Part shown: positions 23,390 to 31,791 of the stretch, piece after piece
Numbering within the stretch: the stretch's first letter is position 1
Layout of the letters: each line of letters begins with the position of its first letter
Assembly (NCBI GenBank): GCA_002842755.1
Contig: PHDU01000005.1
Coordinates: forward strand, 1-64,000
DNA from: Bacteroidetes bacterium HGW-Bacteroidetes-1
Lineage (GTDB): Bacteria; Bacteroidota; Bacteroidia; Bacteroidales; F082
DNA: 64,000 bases
Direction of reading: 5' to 3'
Position numbers and translations under genes: made by a program
Notes under the pieces: generated by a model
The model's database searches: none
What the model was told of the DNA's origin: nothing
What the model saw: only the letters and a program-made list of their open reading frames with translations

Positions 23390-23646
23390 TACAACTCCTT
23401 GTTCAGATCAAGTGATTCCTGTGAAATGTAAAACACACGACAACCAGAACCATAATTGTGTTTTACATCAATGAGTTTAAGTTTCATGATCTTATTCGCA
23501 AGACATTTTGGTAATCTTGGGGTAGCTTGCCAAAACCGAATAGTCTTTTCTTTCGACTGTGTTAAAAGCTGAAGACATGCTCCATTATCTAAGAATCTAT
23601 CATCAGTCGTTATCTCGTATTCTTTTCGATTGATTTTAACTTTCAT
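23389..23646 (-). CDS. hypothetical protein
   Basis: 85 residues, mixed alpha/beta, Lys-rich. The middle resembles a small winged-helix layout (LANKIMKLKLIDVKHNYGSGCRVFYIS), which is only a suggestion. It lies 11 bp downstream of the clamp loader gene in the same operon. Confidence 0.7.
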   Translation of the reverse strand: MKVKINRKEYEITTDDRFLDNGACLQLLTQSKEKTIRFWQATPRLPKCLANKIMKLKLIDVKHNYGSGCRVFYISQESLDLNKEL

Positions 23647-23657
23647 TTATTTACCTC

Positions 23658-24518
23658 TTAAAAATGTGATTCAAGAAGATTTGCAAGGAATAATGTTTTA
23701 TGCACAGCATTATTCATCTTGTGGTTACAATCGGCCAATGGAACCAGCTTATCCCAAGCTTTTTCCTTCTGTACAATTTCCCACAGTTTCCCGAATATGT
23801 AATCAGGGTCAGCAGAAAATGCAATATTTATCTTTTCATCACGCTCCATTGAATTGATAGACGCGATTGTCAGCTTGTCAATAAACTCGGATGATGAACT
23901 GCTCACATTTCCTTCAAGATTGTTGATAGCAAGGCGCATGTCACCATTTGCCATCTTAGCAAACTGTATCAACTGTTGATCTGTGAAAACCATTTTATGC
24001 TTGATTGCAATGCGTTTAAGATGATTTGCGATTGTCTTAGTATCAATAGCGTCAAACTGAATTTGAACGCAGCGAGAAAGCAATGGAGTCACCAGTTTGA
24101 AAGGATAATTGGCAGTCAAAATAAACTTGGTGGTTCTGCCGTTAAGCTCCATGATACGACGTAAACACATCTGAGCATCGGCTGTAATGTTATCGGCTTC
24201 ATCAAGAAGGATAATCTTGTAAGGAGCACCACCCAACGGACGGCGTTTAGCTATTTCACCACCAATTTCATTTCTGATGAAATCAATACCTCTTGTTGAT
24301 GAGGCATTAAATTCGAAGAAATTGGATTTCTTGTTATCTCCGAGTATTTCATTGGCAATCGCGATAGCCGCTGTTGTTTTGCCAGTACCAGCTTTACCAG
24401 ACAATAGAATATGTGGTATTCCATCTGGCCTTGCTATCATGTCCTGAATCTGTTTGATTTCCTTATCGCGGCCTACAATCTGTTTAAGCGTTGATGGTCT
24501 TTCTGTTTCGAATAACAT
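23658..24518 (-). CDS. clamp loader ATPase subunit (T4 gp44/RFC small subunit-like)
   Basis: 286 residues. AAA+ motifs: Walker A GKAGTGKTT (about 41-49), Walker B ILLDEAD (about 103-109), sensor 1 ILTANYP and the RFC-type SRC arginine-finger motif (about 148-150). Loads the sliding clamp onto primed DNA using ATP. RNase HI and a possible second subunit are encoded just upstream. Confidence 0.93.
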   Translation of the reverse strand: MLFETERPSTLKQIVGRDKEIKQIQDMIARPDGIPHILLSGKAGTGKTTAAIAIANEILGDNKKSNFFEFNASSTRGIDFIRNEIGGEIAKRRPLGGAPYKIILLDEADNITADAQMCLRRIMELNGRTTKFILTANYPFKLVTPLLSRCVQIQFDAIDTKTIANHLKRIAIKHKMVFTDQQLIQFAKMANGDMRLAINNLEGNVSSSSSEFIDKLTIASINSMERDEKINIAFSADPDYIFGKLWEIVQKEKAWDKLVPLADCNHKMNNAVHKTLFLANLLESHF

Positions 24519-24535
24519 TTGTATTTATGCTCCTT

Positions 24536-25024
24536 TTAACTTCGAATACCTTTATTAGCTAAGTAATCAGCTCGTTCATTGTATGCATTACCAGCATGGC
24601 CTTTAACCCAGACCCACGATATTTCGTGTTTTAAGGTAAGCGCATACAACTGTTTCCATAAATCATCATTCTTCAATGGTTTAACTGTATTCAGCTTCCA
24701 ACCATTTCGTTTCCAGTTACTAATCCAATCATGGTTAAAAGCATGAATTACATATTGGCTATCACTGTAAATAGTGATATCACAAGGTTCCTTCAATGCT
24801 TCAAGACCCTTAATAACCGCTGTAAGTTCCATACGATTATTTGTAGTTCGCTGTTCACCACCATAAAGCTCTTTCTTGGTTTCACCATGTAAAAGGATTA
24901 CACCCCAACCACCGACTCCGGGGTTGTTCTTACAAGCACCATCGGCATATATCTTAACGAGTTTCAAATCATTAAGAGGCTTGACCATTGGTTCAAGAAA
25001 GCTTCTACCACCACGATTATACAT
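24536..25024 (-). CDS. ribonuclease HI
   Basis: 162 residues from ATG 25024, which has GGAG 5 nt upstream; the track's 25132 start would overlap the previous gene by 89 bp. RNase HI motifs: YADGACKNNPG, NRMELTAVIKGL, YSDSQYV and WVKGHAGNAYNERAD, covering the catalytic D-E-D-D set. Removes RNA from RNA-DNA hybrids. The phage thus encodes two unrelated RNase H activities, this one and the flap-endonuclease type at 1-674. Confidence 0.93.
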   Translation of the reverse strand: MYNRGGRSFLEPMVKPLNDLKLVKIYADGACKNNPGVGGWGVILLHGETKKELYGGEQRTTNNRMELTAVIKGLEALKEPCDITIYSDSQYVIHAFNHDWISNWKRNGWKLNTVKPLKNDDLWKQLYALTLKHEISWVWVKGHAGNAYNERADYLANKGIRS

Positions 25025-25043
25025 TTCTACTCCGGGTGCAACC

Positions 25044-25610
25044 TTAATCCACTGCGGCTGCTTTTTTGGGATACAACCAAGGTAAGAACTTGATTTCTGG
25101 TTGTGGTTTGATTTTATGGGCGATGACGGCATAAAGAATCTCCGGGTTTACTTTCCACTGATGCATGTCTAACCAAGCTACCCACTGTCTGTTGGGCTTT
25201 GTAATCTTTGTCATACCACCAATCAATGCTTTAATTAGCATAAACATCTGAGGTCTGTTGTTCATCAGGAAATCGAAAAGGTAATCACGATCTCTGATAT
25301 TTAAACAGGCTGCTGCTAATGCAAACGGGGATAAATCCTTCGCATTACCTTCTTCATAATGGATTTTGAGGTTCTTGCCCTGCCGTAATCCCTTTGTCAG
25401 TGATGTTGATTGAACAATGATTTTAACATTCTTGTTCGCATTTTTAATAATGAAATCAACCTGTTCCTTGTTTAACCCAAGATGATCAGCGTAAAGAACG
25501 ATTGATTTACCATCATCTATTTTCTTTTTATAGACAATATCTGGGAAGAAATAGTCATGAACAATTTCATCTTTTTTCGGCGAATAGTCGCCAACGATTA
25601 TATCAACCAT
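25044..25610 (-). CDS. hypothetical, possibly the small clamp loader subunit (gp62/delta-like)
   Basis: 188 residues. T4 gp62 has about this length and is encoded beside gp44. The N-terminal half alternates strands and helices (SIVLYADHLGL, VKIIVQSTS) as in delta-type N-domains. The C-terminal half is helical with NPEILYAVIAHKIK, reminiscent of clamp-loader collar domains. Position in the clamp-loader operon supports this, but no decisive motif is visible. Confidence 0.5.
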   Translation of the reverse strand: MVDIIVGDYSPKKDEIVHDYFFPDIVYKKKIDDGKSIVLYADHLGLNKEQVDFIIKNANKNVKIIVQSTSLTKGLRQGKNLKIHYEEGNAKDLSPFALAAACLNIRDRDYLFDFLMNNRPQMFMLIKALIGGMTKITKPNRQWVAWLDMHQWKVNPEILYAVIAHKIKPQPEIKFLPWLYPKKAAAVD

Positions 25611-25637
25611 TTTATCAGGCTCCCTTTAATGAAGAAA

Positions 25638-25666
25638 ATCATAACACATGTTTGTTTATTAAGCAA
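25638..25666 (-). promoter_or_regulatory. putative promoter of the clamp-loader operon
   Basis: TTGCTT (25661-25666), 17-bp spacer, TATGAT (25638-25643) on the minus strand, 28 nt before the ATG at 25610. Confidence 0.55.
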
Positions 25667-25681
25667 GAAATTAAATAATCA

Positions 25682-25885
25682 TTATTTATCAGCACAAATG
25701 GCTAGAAATTTGGGTTCGTTAAGTGTTTTAATCTTCTCATAATCCAACCAATCAATTATTCCACCATCCTCAATCGGTCTACCAAGATATTCTTCATATG
25801 CTTTGTAAATATCTTCAATCGGGCCACAGAGAATGCCAAAACGAATACCGATTATCACCGCTTGTTCTCTTGTAAGTTTTTCCAT
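25682..25885 (-). CDS. small conserved-type phage protein
   Basis: 67 residues. The pattern LTREQAVIIGIRFGILCG...EEYLGRPI and a C-terminal FLAIC resemble a small phage family I remember as DUF7736-like, but the match is from memory only. Function unknown. The start is 4 bp from the end of the membrane-anchored ORF upstream. Confidence 0.7.
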   Translation of the reverse strand: MEKLTREQAVIIGIRFGILCGPIEDIYKAYEEYLGRPIEDGGIIDWLDYEKIKTLNEPKFLAICADK

Positions 25886-25888
25886 AAG

Positions 25889-26065
25889 TTACCTTCCAAT
25901 TGTGTTTGGTGGAAAGACCGGCTTATTCGGCGGGTCTATCTCATTCTTTGTTGAAACAAATGATTTATTTGCTGGAATATCTGGAACCATTTGAATAAAC
26001 TGATATATAACACCAGCAATGAAACCGATTCCCATTGCCAAAACGATGTCCATTATATCATACAT
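25889..26065 (-). CDS. 58-residue single-span membrane protein
   Basis: Below the track cutoff. ATG 26065 with GAGGTAAATAAA upstream. One hydrophobic span (about 5-25, MDIVLAMGIGFIAGVIY), then a polar, proline-rich tail (DPPNKPVFPPN). Function unknown. Confidence 0.65.
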   Translation of the reverse strand: MYDIMDIVLAMGIGFIAGVIYQFIQMVPDIPANKSFVSTKNEIDPPNKPVFPPNTIGR

Positions 26066-26070
26066 TTTAT

Positions 26071-26847
26071 TTACCTCACTTTTAGTTCATTATAACGTGT
26101 TAAAATGCGATTTTTTGCTATTGAAAAATAGTTATCATCTTTTTCAATACCAATAAAATTCCTACCACTATTTAAACAAGCTATTCCTGTAGTACCAGAA
26201 CCCATAGTAAAATCCAAAACGATTTCACCTTCGTTGGTGTAAGTTTTAATCAGGTATTCCATCAGGGCAACCGGCTTTTGGGTTGGGTGGAGTCCTCGTT
26301 CTCTATTGTCAGAATTACCAATTCTTAATATATTCGTTGGATAGTTTTCAAATTCGATAATCCTTTCTAGTTTATGCGAGTCCCTTTTGAGTCCGTGTCC
26401 GTTCTCATAATTTCGTGGTCTTGACCATTTTTTATCTACTTTAATAATTCCTTGCGGATTGTATCTCATTCTTTTTTCACCTAACTGTATATTGTGTCCT
26501 ATTGGTGCTTCGCTAAATACAATCAGACTTTCTGTGAACTTTATAGGCATATTTTTAGCGTGAGTGAAATTACATCCTTTTGACTTCTCCCACACCCACT
26601 CATACTTAAACATCTTTGGGTTGCTCATCACAAGTGCTGAAGTAAAAGGCTGCGAACCAAAAAGCACAATCGCCCCATTAGGCTTAATAATGCGCTTCAA
26701 CTGTTCCCACATCGGTTCAAATGGAATAATAGAATCCCACTTACAAGATGTCGTTCCATATGGTATGTCAGCAATAATCGCATCGACTGAATGATCTGGG
26801 ATTTCCTTCATTCTTACAAGGCAATCACCTTTCATCAACTTAATCAT
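26071..26847 (-). CDS. DNA methyltransferase (MIKLMKGD family), variant DIPY motif
   Basis: 258 residues. N-terminal MIKLMKGDCLVRMKEIPD, catalytic motif IADIPYG (Ile where DPPY has Pro) and C-terminal LDFTMGSGTTGIA for AdoMet: beta-type order. Its paralogues are on the opposite strand at 41248 and 42928. The first 41 bp match 41248-41288 exactly and the last 120 bp differ at only 4 positions from 41800-41919. Activity is plausible but the DIPY change deserves a check. Confidence 0.88.
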   Translation of the reverse strand: MIKLMKGDCLVRMKEIPDHSVDAIIADIPYGTTSCKWDSIIPFEPMWEQLKRIIKPNGAIVLFGSQPFTSALVMSNPKMFKYEWVWEKSKGCNFTHAKNMPIKFTESLIVFSEAPIGHNIQLGEKRMRYNPQGIIKVDKKWSRPRNYENGHGLKRDSHKLERIIEFENYPTNILRIGNSDNRERGLHPTQKPVALMEYLIKTYTNEGEIVLDFTMGSGTTGIACLNSGRNFIGIEKDDNYFSIAKNRILTRYNELKVR

Positions 26848-27095
26848 TTGTTAAACACCTTTAAAATGGCATCTTTCTTATCACGGATTTCAATCAGTTT
26901 TGCAATCAGTTCATCAAGTTCACCACCAACGGTAGACACATGATACATTGTTTCATGCATACCATCAGCATCTTTCAAACCCTGACAAAGCCATACCGAG
27001 ATGTGTTTGTGTGGTGTTTTTCTATCTGACCCAAGCGGTGTAATGACTATTTCTGATAGACCATCACAAATTGATTGCTTAATTTCCTTTGTCAT
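26844..27095 (-). CDS. hypothetical protein
   Basis: 83 residues from ATG 27095 with GAGG just upstream (the track start 27119 is further inside the previous gene). Overlaps the methyltransferase start by 4 bp. Beta-strand-rich first half, helical C-terminus. No family recognised. Confidence 0.7.
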   Translation of the reverse strand: MTKEIKQSICDGLSEIVITPLGSDRKTPHKHISVWLCQGLKDADGMHETMYHVSTVGGELDELIAKLIEIRDKKDAILKVFNK

Positions 27096-27720
27096 TTTCT
27101 TCCTCGTCATACAAATCAATCTTGGTTGTCATGTCAGGAATGTAAAGGTTGATAGGATTATCACATTGAATATCCATCTTAAACACTTTTGTAAACTGAG
27201 ATTTGTCGAATGGTTTTGTAATCAGATGAACACCATTCTTCGTTAGTAACTCAATGATAACCTTGTTTGTATCTTCTGGTCTACAGTTGTTGTTAATGTG
27301 ATCTTTTACAGACTCAATAACAATCGGGTCTTTCTCATCAATATCGACAATCCACTTTTTATCATTGTCATTGTGGCATTGTCCACAGGCTTTAGAAAAC
27401 GCTTGTTTTGTTGAATGAAAATCTTCTTGCATCATCTGAGAAGTAATATTCAACATAGTTCTGAACGATACCTTCTTAAATGATCGTTTATTCAACCTTA
27501 AACCAGCTCTTGCACCAAAGAAGTTGCATAAAGCTTTAATCTCTGGATATTTTTTCTCAAAATAATCAAGAGAATGAATATAATAATCCTTGATGATAAT
27601 TGTGTTCTTCTTTGCTCCATTTGGCATGTCCTTACGCCTTTGAAACACTTGAACATAGTAGAAGTCATCTGGTGTGTCGAAACTCAATAAGGGCTTAATC
27701 TGTTCAAATACATCAATCAT
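27079..27720 (-). CDS. hypothetical protein
   Basis: 213 residues, soluble alpha/beta. Notable segments are CGQCHNDNDKK (possible metal site) and NGVHLITKPFD, a strand-turn pattern seen in some phage nucleotidyl-transfer or primase-like proteins; I cannot assign it. Overlaps the genes on both sides by 1-17 bp. Confidence 0.72.
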   Translation of the reverse strand: MIDVFEQIKPLLSFDTPDDFYYVQVFQRRKDMPNGAKKNTIIIKDYYIHSLDYFEKKYPEIKALCNFFGARAGLRLNKRSFKKVSFRTMLNITSQMMQEDFHSTKQAFSKACGQCHNDNDKKWIVDIDEKDPIVIESVKDHINNNCRPEDTNKVIIELLTKNGVHLITKPFDKSQFTKVFKMDIQCDNPINLYIPDMTTKIDLYDEEENDKGN

Positions 27721-28031
27721 TATATTTTACCACCTTCTATTGGTTTATTATCATTAAGACACCATTCGTTTAACCAATAATAATGCTCCCATTCATCGGG
27801 CGTTGCATTATATTGTTTCAATTTATCTTCTGTGAATTTGGCTGAATCTTTACCAGCTTCTTTCATCGTTTCAAGAGCCTGAACAAGTGCTAATACAAAC
27901 CCATCACCAATCAATTGTTTCTCTTTTTCAGGCCAGCGTTCACCATGCCTGTAAACTTCAAGAATTCCGTTGTTATTTTTAACTTGGTATTTTCCATCAT
28001 AAAGTGGAATTAGTTCTGGGTTATTGGTCAT
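27720..28031 (-). CDS. hypothetical protein
   Basis: 103 residues, acidic and Trp/Tyr-rich at the C-terminus (WEHYYWLNEWC). The start ATG overlaps the lipoprotein gene stop (ATGA). No family recognised. Confidence 0.7.
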   Translation of the reverse strand: MTNNPELIPLYDGKYQVKNNNGILEVYRHGERWPEKEKQLIGDGFVLALVQALETMKEAGKDSAKFTEDKLKQYNATPDEWEHYYWLNEWCLNDNKPIEGGKI

Positions 28032-28162
28032 TTATTCTTTACCTCAACATTATCTGGTAATAAGTCTTTATCAACAAGAATAGGCCCAACATCTAAGTGT
28101 TGGCCTCGATCACAACCTACAAAGATTAAGATGATGAACAGAATTAATACAACTTTTTTCAT
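28028..28162 (-). CDS. small lipoprotein
   Basis: Below the track cutoff. 44 residues: MKKVVLILFIILIFVGC with a lipobox (FVGC) at residues 14-17, then a short polar tail. An ATG six bases upstream (28168) is an alternative start. Probably lipidated and membrane-anchored; roles of such phage lipoproteins include superinfection exclusion, but nothing here proves that. Stop overlaps the next start. Confidence 0.72.
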   Translation of the reverse strand: MKKVVLILFIILIFVGCDRGQHLDVGPILVDKDLLPDNVEVKNK

Positions 28163-28173
28163 TCCCATTCACT

Positions 28174-28485
28174 TCAACCACCGCGCTCGATTGCGTCACG
28201 TCTCATGAGTTCTTCATACATAATCAGAACCGCCGATTTTCCATGTAATTCCGAAAGTGTTACAATGTCTTTTATCTGTATATTACCAGTTTGTAATATA
28301 TTTCCATTAACATCTTTCAGTGTCATTGAAACCGTGTTGACAACACCACGTTTGACAGGCTCTTTGACGTAAAACACCGTCGTCTTATCTTTGTGTTTAC
28401 AATCTTGACATATTGAATCACCATTGAGTCGTCTTTCACTTGCAATATTTTCACTTCCACATTTAGGACATTTTGGATTAGACAT
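28174..28485 (-). CDS. zinc-ribbon protein
   Basis: 103 residues from ATG 28485 with GGAAG 7 nt upstream. The N-terminal CPKCGSEN...CQDCKH ribbon (about 6-30) is followed by a beta-rich region and a helical end. It lies between the SNF2-type helicase and the lipoprotein. Function unknown. Confidence 0.72.
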   Translation of the reverse strand: MSNPKCPKCGSENIASERRLNGDSICQDCKHKDKTTVFYVKEPVKRGVVNTVSMTLKDVNGNILQTGNIQIKDIVTLSELHGKSAVLIMYEELMRRDAIERGG

Positions 28486-28487
28486 GT

Positions 28488-30317
28488 TCACACTTCCTTT
28501 TCAAATTGTTTCAAAATATTAGCTTCCATTTCAGCAACGATATCACCAAGATTGTCATCGCTGGAATCATCACCCAAACTTTCAATTACCTTATCAATAA
28601 GGTCTTTCTTTGTTTCCCATTGTTTATGAATGATTTCTTCAACCGTTCCTACTGTAATAAACCGATAAAGATGAACATCATGATCTTGGCCGCTTCTATA
28701 AGCTCTACCAGCTCGTTGCATTGTAATTGCTGGTTTAATAGGTATATCCCATTCTATTACAATTCTTGCAGATTGTATGTTCTGACCATAGTTGATTTTA
28801 TCAGTTGTTACAAGAGCTTTAATGTCTGGTGTATTATTAAACTCCTGAACGACTTTCAAAGCATCTTTACCATCACCTCCCATACATGTAATGTATTTGA
28901 ATCCAAGCTGCTTTAACTTCCTTGCTATAGCAGCTACACCGCACTTAAAGAATGTAAAGATAATAACTTTATCACTGGTCTGACCAATAATATCTTCCAG
29001 TAATTCAAACTTCGGATTCTCATCCCACCCACCACGACTTGTATCGCAAAGAAATTGTCTGGCGTTTACATATCTTGCACTACCAACAAATTGCTTTTTA
29101 TACTCGATGTAACTCTGATGAAATCTGGCAGACGGTTCCACAAATACATCATGCCTGTATAACTTAACCGGCAAATCAAGTTTCTTCTTGATGATGTAAG
29201 GCGCAATCAGGTTCTTAACGTATTGGTGGTTTTTAAAGCCAACAGCAACGATTTCTGTCTTGAAGAAAACCTGCTTAGACCCTTTCATTCGAAATGGTGT
29301 CTGGCGTTCTTCATATTCTACAAAGTTTGTTTCAAAAAACTTGTGACCACCAAGAATCTTCCCATCATCAAGCAGCTTAAACACTGGGTAAATATCAAAC
29401 AATTTATTCTCAATTGGTGTTCCTGACATTGGATAACGGTAACGAGGTTTCCAACAATCCTGAACCAACTGGAAAAAGTTGATACTTCGTTGAGCTGAAA
29501 TAAAGTTCTTCATCTTGTGAAATTCATCTACAACGATCATATCAAAGCTTAAATTCTTCAGATGATGAACATCAAAATTACATTTTTCATAGTTTGTAAT
29601 AAGTGTCTTGTATTGAGAAACACCTTTAAACATTTGATACATAGCTTCGCGTTTCTTTGGTGGTTCTGTTGTAATTTTAAACATTTCGCCATCACCAAAG
29701 AATTTACCATAGTCAGAGTAAAAGTTTTCTACAAGTGATGCTGGTAACATGATAAGTGTCTTTTTCACACCACCATATTTTTTGAGGTATTTATCGACTG
29801 TTAAAGCAACAAGCGTTTTACCTGTTCCAATGTCATTGCCGATAATAATACGTTCACCAATTATGCTGTAAACGATTGTTTCGACTTGGTTCCCATAATA
29901 TTGAAAGTCTTTTCTGTAAAGTCTGAAGAAACGTTCTTTAATGTGTAATTCGCATTCAAGAATAAAGTTAAGAATCTGCTTTACATCTTCATCAGCCGCA
30001 GAGTATTTACGTTCCTTTAATTCAACCAATCGTTTGCGATGGTTTGTATAATCGTCATATTTCTCTTTTAAACCATCGGTGAACTTGATTGGATATTTAA
30101 TTTCTTTAAGCCGGTTAATCAACACAGGCAAGGCAATAAACGGTACTTCATATTTGCTGTTACGAAAACGAGCACAAAGAGCATAAGAACATTTATCCTG
30201 AACGGTTAAAAACTGTTCGTTCGTTTCTTCGCTAATAGTTATTTGATGATTTTTCTCGTTATAACCTAATTGCACACTGATTTCTCGGTTTTCAAAAGAT
30301 TTCGTTAAGCATAGCAT
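28488..30317 (-). CDS. SNF2-family helicase/ATPase
   Basis: 609 residues. An N-terminal region of about 140 residues is followed by Walker A IGTGKTL (about 163-169), a DEFHKMKN motif II, MSGTPIEN motif III, and the C-terminal RecA-like half with TTDKINYGQNIQSA and QRAGRAYRSGQ (motif VI). Probably translocates on DNA in recombination or replication restart, like T4 UvsW/Dda in general role. No clear RBS before ATG 30317; GTG at residue 12 is an alternative start. Confidence 0.9.
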   Translation of the reverse strand: MLCLTKSFENREISVQLGYNEKNHQITISEETNEQFLTVQDKCSYALCARFRNSKYEVPFIALPVLINRLKEIKYPIKFTDGLKEKYDDYTNHRKRLVELKERKYSAADEDVKQILNFILECELHIKERFFRLYRKDFQYYGNQVETIVYSIIGERIIIGNDIGTGKTLVALTVDKYLKKYGGVKKTLIMLPASLVENFYSDYGKFFGDGEMFKITTEPPKKREAMYQMFKGVSQYKTLITNYEKCNFDVHHLKNLSFDMIVVDEFHKMKNFISAQRSINFFQLVQDCWKPRYRYPMSGTPIENKLFDIYPVFKLLDDGKILGGHKFFETNFVEYEERQTPFRMKGSKQVFFKTEIVAVGFKNHQYVKNLIAPYIIKKKLDLPVKLYRHDVFVEPSARFHQSYIEYKKQFVGSARYVNARQFLCDTSRGGWDENPKFELLEDIIGQTSDKVIIFTFFKCGVAAIARKLKQLGFKYITCMGGDGKDALKVVQEFNNTPDIKALVTTDKINYGQNIQSARIVIEWDIPIKPAITMQRAGRAYRSGQDHDVHLYRFITVGTVEEIIHKQWETKKDLIDKVIESLGDDSSDDNLGDIVAEMEANILKQFEKEV

Positions 30318-30361
30318 ATAACAAGTTTAAACGCAACTAAAAAACTTATCTAAAATTTTTC

Positions 30362-30391
30362 TTGACGAAAAGCTTTAGCCTATGATATTAT
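30362..30391 (+). promoter_or_regulatory. plus-strand sigma70-like promoter at the divergent junction
   Basis: TTGACG (30362-30367), 18-bp spacer, TATTAT (30386-30391). It points into the 850-bp gene-free region and marks the switch from minus to plus transcription. The predicted start is near 30398. Confidence 0.75.
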
Positions 30392-30397
30392 CATTTT

Positions 30398-31130
30398 GCG
30401 GTCGTAAGATCGAGGTGAGCATCTCTAGCGATAAGTGTAAATTTATCGTGATGCATGATAAAACCGAAGGGAAAACTGACCTTCTCTGTCCTACTTGTGT
30501 TCCCGTCTTAATCAAACGGATTCAACACGGTACTGACGGGCCTCGAAACTGCTTTCTAAACAGTAACAGGTTAATAAATGCTCTTGTTGGACACCAATCG
30601 GTATAAGACAAACAGCTATATTAACAGCCAACAGCTTGCAGGGATGTGAGTATAAGGGTTGAAATTATATCCTTGGTTGGTAAGCGAGATTTAATTGACG
30701 GGCAGCTTAACAGCTTAACTTGATTTCATCGGACTCTGAAGTCACTAGATTGTAAGTCGAGAAGATTCTTAAAGGCACCTGCCATATCTGTTATGATTTG
30801 GTCGTGGTGTGGTGATGAATAATTGCCGCACCCATCAAATGTAAACACAGTTAGATATGGTAGGAAACTGATTTGTCGTACCCGATAGTTAAAAGTGGTC
30901 ATAAAACAAATCAGTTAAAAGCTTATATAAGATTCTTATGTATAATTGGCATGGCATTTATATAATGCGTAGTTACAGTGTTATACATATAGAAATTTAT
31001 GTATTGCTTGTCATTAACCAGAAATGGTGTTGAGAATACAGGTTCATTTGGAAGAAATTCTAAAAAAGAAGGAACCTACGGAGGATGATTTCCTCTGCTA
31101 AAAATTGACGAAGTCAAGTTTTTAGTTAAA
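30398..31130 (+). ncRNA. candidate large structured non-coding RNA (about 730 nt)
   Basis: No RBS-supported ORF over 730 nt directly downstream of a promoter. Many exact helices can be read, including CGGTC-GTAA-GATCG (30399-30412, GNRA loop), CGATAA/TTATCG (30429-30448), CCCGTC/GACGGG (30502-30540), CCATATCT/AGATATGG (30782-30860) enclosing GTGTGG/CCGCAC, AACTGATTTGT/ACAAATCAGTT (30866-30916), and ATACATA/TATGTAT (30983-31004). It ends in a long stem with a U-run (31098-31125). The size resembles the GOLLD/ROOL classes of giant phage RNAs, but I cannot assign it. Confidence 0.65.
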
Positions 31131-31132
31131 TA

Positions 31133-31205
31133 CCAGTAATTACAGGAAATTACCAATATTACACAGAATACTGTTTTAATTGTGGATTACTAGATTTTTT
31201 ACTGG
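31133..31205 (+). promoter_or_regulatory. structured leader before the 31227 gene
   Basis: A 73-nt element closed by CCAGTAA/TTACTGG with an inner hairpin ACAG-AATA-CTGT and an alternative pairing GTAATT/AATTAC near its 5' side. It ends 21 nt before the ATG, close to the AAAAAGGAT ribosome site. Could be a cis-regulatory leader or a 3' domain of the large RNA. Confidence 0.4.
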
Positions 31206-31226
31206 TTTATTAAAAAGGATAAATAA

Positions 31227-31454
31227 ATGCTTAATTATATATTAATTACTATTGGTTATTTAACAATTGGCTTTGTTGTTGCGGTAGTTACTTTAATTTA
31301 TGATCATAGTGATGACATAGATCGAGACAATTTTATAAAATTGTCTATCTTTTTATGGCCGATTGTTTTGTTAATCTTGTCGTGGTTGTCTGTATCATCA
31401 TTCATATGTGAGAAAACGATAAAATTGGTTAATTATTTGAAAAAGCGATTATGA
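31227..31454 (+). CDS. small membrane protein
   Basis: 75 residues with AAAAAGGATAAATAA before the ATG. Two hydrophobic spans (about 4-25 and 40-60) separated by an acidic loop (DHSDDIDRDN), ending in a basic tail. First protein gene of the plus-strand region. Function unknown. Confidence 0.75.
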   Translation: MLNYILITIGYLTIGFVVAVVTLIYDHSDDIDRDNFIKLSIFLWPIVLLILSWLSVSSFICEKTIKLVNYLKKRL

Positions 31455-31717
31455 TACAATTACCGCCATTTAAACATATCTTTCCAATTAATAGAACAAG
31501 GATATTCCCAAGTTGGGGAAATTCTTATGTAGACAATTGGGTAAGATTTGAAACATTTATTGGTGGTGTTGATGTCAATGATAGTTGTGTTATGTATTTT
31601 GGAACGCCGAGCCAACCGGATAGACCTGACATTTGGGAACGATTTGCTAACTGTCAGGCTCCTAGAATGGTGGATGTTTGTGTTGCTTCTTTTCCACATC
31701 CGGGCAGAACACCTTAA
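31451..31717 (+). CDS. hypothetical protein
   Basis: 88 residues, starting in an ATGA overlap with the membrane protein gene. Rich in aromatic and proline residues, with three cysteines. No motif recognised. Confidence 0.6.
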   Translation: MIQLPPFKHIFPINRTRIFPSWGNSYVDNWVRFETFIGGVDVNDSCVMYFGTPSQPDRPDIWERFANCQAPRMVDVCVASFPHPGRTP

Positions 31718-31727
31718 ATAAATTTTC

Positions 31728-31761
31728 TTGACAAAGTTTAAATGATGTGCTATTCTATAAT
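31728..31761 (+). promoter_or_regulatory. sigma70-like promoter with extended -10
   Basis: TTGACA (31728-31733), 17-bp spacer, TGC-TATTCT (-10 at 31751-31756); an overlapping TATAAT is at 31756-31761. It is 30-40 nt before the ATG at 31792, which is preceded by AGGAG. Confidence 0.75.
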
Positions 31762-31791
31762 AGACGTTTAAATCCATAGGAGTTTATCAAA

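Noticed and set aside
30382-30606. Plus-strand 74-residue ORF in the gene-free region
   Set aside because: It has no RBS, starts inside the promoter -10 region and overlaps several strong RNA helices; composition does not look like a conserved protein.
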